NCBI GenBank assembly: GCA_023386555.1
Contig: JAEWJK010000012.1
Location: forward strand, 119,486-183,485
DNA length: 64,000 nucleotides
Reading direction: 5' to 3'
From: Bacteroidota bacterium
GTDB taxonomy: Bacteria; Bacteroidota; Bacteroidia; Chitinophagales; Chitinophagaceae
The notes under the pieces were generated by a model. It searched no databases. It worked only from the letters and a program-made list of their open reading frames with translations, and had not been told where the DNA came from. The translations under genes were made by a program, and so were the position numbers. Numbering within the stretch: position 1 is the first letter of the stretch; each line of letters opens with the position of its first letter. Shown piece by piece: positions 59,809 through 64,000 of the stretch.

Positions 59809-62800
59809 ATGAGAAAGATCGTTTGTATTATACTAGGAGTTTTGTTTTTTTCTTCTGCATTTGCAGATGCAGATCATAAATTATCACCATCAGGTCCGGT
59901 AAATCTTTGTCCAGGCGGAAGTGTAACTTTCAGTGCTAATAACATTCCTGCAAATCCATCCTATCAATGGATATTAGATAACAATCCTATCAATGGAGCT
60001 ACCGGAACAACATATACAGCAAATGCTGCAGGGAATTATAGTCTTGTGATCACAAGTAACGGAACACCGATATACTATGATACAGTGACGGTAGTGATGA
60101 ACTCAAACCCTACTGCTGATTTTACATTTAATAACAACAATAGTTGCTCAGGAACAGCAATACAGTTTACCAGTACAGTTACCTCTGGCGTAGCTCCATT
60201 TACTTATGCATGGACCTTTGGTGGTGGAGGAACATCAACACTTGCGAATCCAACTCATTCGTTTACCTCATTGGGTTGTGGTACTGCAAATTTTACAGTG
60301 ACTTTAGTTGTAACGGATGCTAATGGTTGTTCAGTTACAATAACAAAAACCAACGCAGTAACGGTCATACAAGCTCCAGATGTACAAGTAGCAGATCAGA
60401 ACGTTTTTTTCCCATTTAATAATTGCAGTAATAACCCAACACCAAGTAATCCTAATTATACTATCACTATTGGAAATGCATCTCCAAGTGCAGCTTGCAT
60501 AACATCTTATTCAATTAACTGGGGTGATGGTGTGATTCAAAACAATATCACATTTCCAATATCACACACCTATACTGAGTTGGGTGCTTTCAATTTAGTG
60601 GTTTCTGCTATAGGCACAAATGGTTGCGTGGGTTCCAGAACTTATGTTGTAGCTAATCAGAATAATCCGGCTGGGAGTTTAGGCACTTTAGGCTCCACAA
60701 CTGGGTTATGTGCTCCTGCTGTTGTTCCTTTCACTATTAGTAACTGGCAGCTGAATTCTCCGGGTACAACTTATGTTCTTGATTTTGGCGATGGAAATTC
60801 TCGTACGCTCACCCATCCTTTAAATCCAGGGATGACGACTGATACAATTTATCATACCTATACAGAGTCATCTTGTCCAGCTTCAACTTATACTGCTACC
60901 TTAAACGTAATTAACGGTTGTGCCACCACTCCATATACGGCAGGAAATATACAAGTGAGAATACGACCAACTGCTGGTTTTACTGCTCCGGCAAATGGTT
61001 GTGTAAATCAAAGTATCTGTTTTACTAATACAACTACTCAAGGTTTTTTCGGAGCAAATTGTTCAACAACTACACTCTATAATTGGGACTTTGGTGATGG
61101 TTCACCTACAAGTTCTGCTGCTAATCCTTGTCATACTTATACCACTCCAGGAACTTATACCGTTACCTTGACTACCAGCAATCCTTGTGGCTCCAGTACA
61201 ATAACACGACAAATATGTATTACAGCAGTCCCTGTTCCATCATTTACTGTCGACAATACCACCGCATGTGCTCCGATTACTGTAAACACAACAAACACCT
61301 CCAACACACTTGCTTCTTGTGTGCCTGCCACATATGTCTGGAGTGTTAGCAACTATACACCTACTAATTGTGGAACTACTTCAGGTTTTTCATTCGCGAA
61401 CGGCACTACTTCTTCCTCATTAAGTCCATCATTTACTTTCACAAACCCAGGCACTTATACGATCAGGTTGGCTATAACGAATCCTTGCGGCACTGTCAAC
61501 TCAACCCAAAATATCATTGTAAAAGCTCCGCCATCTGTAAATCTTCCTGCATTTGCTAATGCATGTGCTCCAGTCACGATAACTCCTAATCCAACAATTA
61601 CAAATTGTGGAACTACTCCATTGACCTACCAATGGTCGTTTCCAGGAGGTAGTCCGACTTCCTCAAATACTGCGAGCCCTGGTTCAGTCACTTATGCTAC
61701 ACCAGGAGCATATTCAGTTACTCTTGCTGCAACCAATGAATGTGGAACAACAACAGTAGTAAGACCATTACAAGTTAATTCAAGACCAGATATAACTGTT
61801 CCATCAAATCTGATGCTTTGTCCTGGTGATGCTACAGGTGCACTAACATTTACCAGTGCTTTAGCTGGAACAACGTTTAGCTGGCAAAATAATAATACAT
61901 CAATTGGGTTAGGTGGTAGTGGCAACGGAAATATCCCAAACTTTAATGTTGTTAATAATACTGGCTCTGCGATCACAGCAACTATAAATGTTACGGCAAC
62001 CAATGGTGGATGTACCAATCAAGCCAGCTTTACGATAACAGTTAATCCAAGACCATCAGCTCCGGTAGTAACAACTCCGGTAACGTATTGCCAGAATGTT
62101 GCCGCAACACCATTAACTGCAACATCAACTGCAGGCCATAGTTTATTATGGTATACTACATCAACAGGCGGAGTAGGAAGTGCAACAGCACCTACACCAT
62201 CTACAACAACAGTTGGAACCACCAATTATTACGTTAGCCAGGTAAACACCACTACCAATTGTGAGAGTAACAGGTCTTTAATTGCAGTAACGATAAATGA
62301 ATCACCTGTAATTGGAACAGCCACACCAACCAATCCAACAAGTTGTAACAGTAGTACTGGTTCAATTCTATTAACGGGGTTAACACCAAATACGAGTTAC
62401 AATGTTTCCTATGTAAGAAATGGAGGTGCTCCAACAAATATTACAAGAACATCGACCGCTACTGGTAATATTAATATAGAATTTTTACAATCAGGAACCT
62501 ATACAAGTATAACTGTTGCAAGAAATGGATGTTCATCAAATATTATGGGGCCTGTGGTTCTTTCAGATCCTAATCCACCTGCAACACCAACAATCACTAC
62601 CAATGCAACATCACCTTTATGCAGTGGAGCAACGCTAACCTTGTCTGCAAGTACAGCATCAGGCGCAGCGACTTATAATTGGGGTGGGCCTGGTGGATTT
62701 TCGAGTAGTCAACAAAATCCAACAAGAACGAATGTTACCACTGTTGCCAGCGGAACTTATACTGTTACAGCAACAATCAGTGGTTGTACATCTGCTGCAG

Positions 62801-64000
62801 GTACAGTTGATGTAGTTATCAATCCTTCTCCTGCAACACCAACTGTGGGAAGCAATACACCTGTCTGCACCGGAAACACATTAAACTTAACCGCTAACTC
62901 AACTGCAGGAGCAACGTATGAATGGGGCGGTCCGAATGGATATACAAGTACTGATCAAAACCCAACAAGAGCAAATGCCGCAAGTACTTTTGCAGGAACA
63001 TATACAGTTACTGCAACATTAGGAACATGTACTGCAACTAATCAAACATCTGTTGTTGTTAATCCAACTCCTGTTATTGGTGGAAGTACATTTACCAATC
63101 CAACAAATTGCGGAAGTTCTACCGGAACAATTGTTCTTACAGGTTTGACTGCAGGAGCATCTTATACCGTAAGCTTTGTAAGAGATGGAGGAGCACCTAC
63201 TGTCAGGAATAATATTGTAGCCAATGGCAGTGGGGAATTAACTATTACCGGATTGGCAGCAGGATCTTATACAAACATTTTTGTTTCATTGACCGGATGT
63301 AATTCAGCACCACTTGCAGGGCCAATTAATTTAGTTGATCCTACACCACCTGCTCTTCCTACAATTACTCATAATGGGCCACAATGTAGTGGTAACACCT
63401 TAACATTAGAAGCTAACACTACATCAGGTGCTGCTACCTATATATGGAATGGCCCGAATGGATTTACAAGTACGCTTGCCAATCCAACTATTCCAAACGT
63501 TACAACTGCAGCAACTGGTAATTATACCGTAACCGCTACTATCAATGGATGTACTTCACCAACAGCACAAGTTAATATCACGATTAATCCAACACCTGCT
63601 ATCCCAACTGTTTCAAGTAACTCACCCGTGTGTACTGGTAATACATTAAGCTTGAATTCTAATTCAACAACAGGTGGTGTGAGTTATTCATGGACAGGGC
63701 CAAACGGTTTTATCAGTGCAGTGCAAAATCCAACGAGAGCAAATGTTGTAACGGCAGATGCAGGAAATTATATTGTTACTGCAACGTTGGGAAGTTGTTC
63801 ATCGCAAAACACCACAGCAGTTGTTATTAATCCAACACCTGTTATTGGTGGAAGCACATCAACCAATCCAACTAATTGTGCAACCGCTACCGGAACAATT
63901 ACATTAACAGGATTAACTGCCAATGCAACTTATAATGTTAGTTATGTAAGAGATGGAGGAGCACCAACCGTGTTGAGTAATGTTACTGCCAATGCAAGTG
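59809..64000 (+). CDS. giant PKD/Ig-like repeat surface adhesin (partial, C-terminus outside window)
   Basis: The frame opens at the ATG at 59809 and stays open for 1397 codons to the right edge. A signal peptide (MRKIVCIILGVLFFSSAFAD) is followed by an Ig-like domain (GSVTFSANNIPANPSYQWILD) and several PKD domains (ADFTFNNNNSCSG..., INWGDGVIQ, LDFGDGNSRT, YNWDFGDGSPTSSAANPCHTY). From ~residue 600 come paired-Cys Ig-like repeats. These end in large ~255-residue units containing P.NPT.C...TGTI.LTGL, VRDGGAPT and GPNGF.S..QNPTRAN motifs, seen at least three times. PKD/Ig arrays of this kind are typical of Bacteroidota gliding/adhesion proteins exported by T9SS. The sorting tail would lie beyond the window. 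Confidence 0.88.
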   Translation, partial: MRKIVCIILGVLFFSSAFADADHKLSPSGPVNLCPGGSVTFSANNIPANPSYQWILDNNPINGATGTTYTANAAGNYSLVITSNGTPIYYDTVTVVMNSNPTADFTFNNNNSCSGTAIQFTSTVTSGVAPFTYAWTFGGGGTSTLANPTHSFTSLGCGTANFTVTLVVTDANGCSVTITKTNAVTVIQAPDVQVADQNVFFPFNNCSNNPTPSNPNYTITIGNASPSAACITSYSINWGDGVIQNNITFPISHTYTELGAFNLVVSAIGTNGCVGSRTYVVANQNNPAGSLGTLGSTTGLCAPAVVPFTISNWQLNSPGTTYVLDFGDGNSRTLTHPLNPGMTTDTIYHTYTESSCPASTYTATLNVINGCATTPYTAGNIQVRIRPTAGFTAPANGCVNQSICFTNTTTQGFFGANCSTTTLYNWDFGDGSPTSSAANPCHTYTTPGTYTVTLTTSNPCGSSTITRQICITAVPVPSFTVDNTTACAPITVNTTNTSNTLASCVPATYVWSVSNYTPTNCGTTSGFSFANGTTSSSLSPSFTFTNPGTYTIRLAITNPCGTVNSTQNIIVKAPPSVNLPAFANACAPVTITPNPTITNCGTTPLTYQWSFPGGSPTSSNTASPGSVTYATPGAYSVTLAATNECGTTTVVRPLQVNSRPDITVPSNLMLCPGDATGALTFTSALAGTTFSWQNNNTSIGLGGSGNGNIPNFNVVNNTGSAITATINVTATNGGCTNQASFTITVNPRPSAPVVTTPVTYCQNVAATPLTATSTAGHSLLWYTTSTGGVGSATAPTPSTTTVGTTNYYVSQVNTTTNCESNRSLIAVTINESPVIGTATPTNPTSCNSSTGSILLTGLTPNTSYNVSYVRNGGAPTNITRTSTATGNINIEFLQSGTYTSITVARNGCSSNIMGPVVLSDPNPPATPTITTNATSPLCSGATLTLSASTASGAATYNWGGPGGFSSSQQNPTRTNVTTVASGTYTVTATISGCTSAAGTVDVVINPSPATPTVGSNTPVCTGNTLNLTANSTAGATYEWGGPNGYTSTDQNPTRANAASTFAGTYTVTATLGTCTATNQTSVVVNPTPVIGGSTFTNPTNCGSSTGTIVLTGLTAGASYTVSFVRDGGAPTVRNNIVANGSGELTITGLAAGSYTNIFVSLTGCNSAPLAGPINLVDPTPPALPTITHNGPQCSGNTLTLEANTTSGAATYIWNGPNGFTSTLANPTIPNVTTAATGNYTVTATINGCTSPTAQVNITINPTPAIPTVSSNSPVCTGNTLSLNSNSTTGGVSYSWTGPNGFISAVQNPTRANVVTADAGNYIVTATLGSCSSQNTTAVVINPTPVIGGSTSTNPTNCATATGTITLTGLTANATYNVSYVRDGGAPTVLSNVTANAS
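62320..64000 (+). repeat. ~765-bp tandem repeats encoding the adhesin's Ig-like units
   Basis: GTAAGA(A/G)ATGGAGG-type sequence (coding VR.GGAP) recurs at 62413, 63178 and 63946, giving periods of 765 and 768 bp. The copies diverge moderately at the DNA level. Confidence 0.8.

Noticed and set aside
61155..62437. Leftward ORFs inside the adhesin gene (e.g. 61692-62018)
   Set aside because: They are antisense shadows of Thr/Asn/Gly-rich repeats, with Val/Ala/Gly bias as expected.
1..64000. Shared ~255-residue repeat length between the left-edge SprB-like protein and the right-edge adhesin
   Set aside because: The motifs differ (SprB plus lectin-like versus Ig-like units), so the equal length appears to be coincidence.

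Overview
The window looks like a chromosomal segment of a Bacteroidota bacterium, most likely a member of Chitinophagaceae. The sequence reasons are: a type IX secretion (T9SS) C-terminal sorting domain on a giant secreted protein; a GLPGLI-family protein; a SprB-like repeat protein; an alternative complex III (actABCDEF) plus aa3-type oxidase operon; small DUF6787/DUF5522-type proteins; and promoters of the form TTG-N17..23-TAnnTTTG, with few Shine-Dalgarno sequences. I see no rRNA, insertion sequence, prophage or CRISPR array.

Layout. 1-8.1 kb: leftward cell-surface genes. These are a truncated SprB-like protein, an operon of five tiny signal-peptide/single-anchor proteins, and a 1636-residue beta-solenoid T9SS cargo. 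8.4-14.5 kb: metabolic and stress genes, namely a fused E1 alpha/beta 2-oxoacid dehydrogenase, a large catalase and a hybrid histidine kinase. 14.5-21.3 kb: a probable regulon of a TonB-receptor-like outer-membrane protein, a GLPGLI protein and an OmpR-type two-component pair. The first two share a TTAAC operator with identical 10/21-bp geometry. 21.2-25 kb: small membrane and hypothetical proteins, a beta-helix lipoprotein and a DUF6787-PurN fusion.

25-42 kb: a rightward respiratory block. ActA-F take electrons from quinol to cytochrome c or directly to the oxidase. CoxB, CoxA, two subunit III paralogues and subunit IV form the oxidase. CtaB (heme O synthase), a Sco protein and a DUF420 protein probably serve its assembly. 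42-45 kb: a leftward housekeeping group (AI-2E family transporter, trmB, a DUF5522 protein and an alkyltransferase-like protein), then thioredoxin and a DUF4382 lipoprotein.

46.2-54.6 kb: two converging transcription units that look like one surface-glycan system. One carries a YaiO-type outer-membrane protein and an unknown membrane-anchored protein. The other carries three single-domain response regulators, a membrane-anchored HEAT-repeat protein and a 1184-residue fusion of a processive family-2 glycosyltransferase with an LtaS-like sulfatase/phosphotransferase. 54.7-59.7 kb: an outer-membrane barrel protein, hflX, an unusual tRNA-Asn locus, a MATE exporter and an 8-cysteine mini-protein. 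At the tRNA locus, tRNA-derived copies carry a 16-bp palindrome and a GIY-YIG nuclease gene is embedded among them. 59.8-64 kb: a giant PKD/Ig-like adhesin that runs off the right end.

The strongest candidates for something undescribed are the tRNA-Asn/palindrome/GIY-YIG locus, the glycosyltransferase-sulfatase glycan cluster with its REC trio, the shared TTAAC operator, and the tandem mini-proteins with sorting-signal-like tails.
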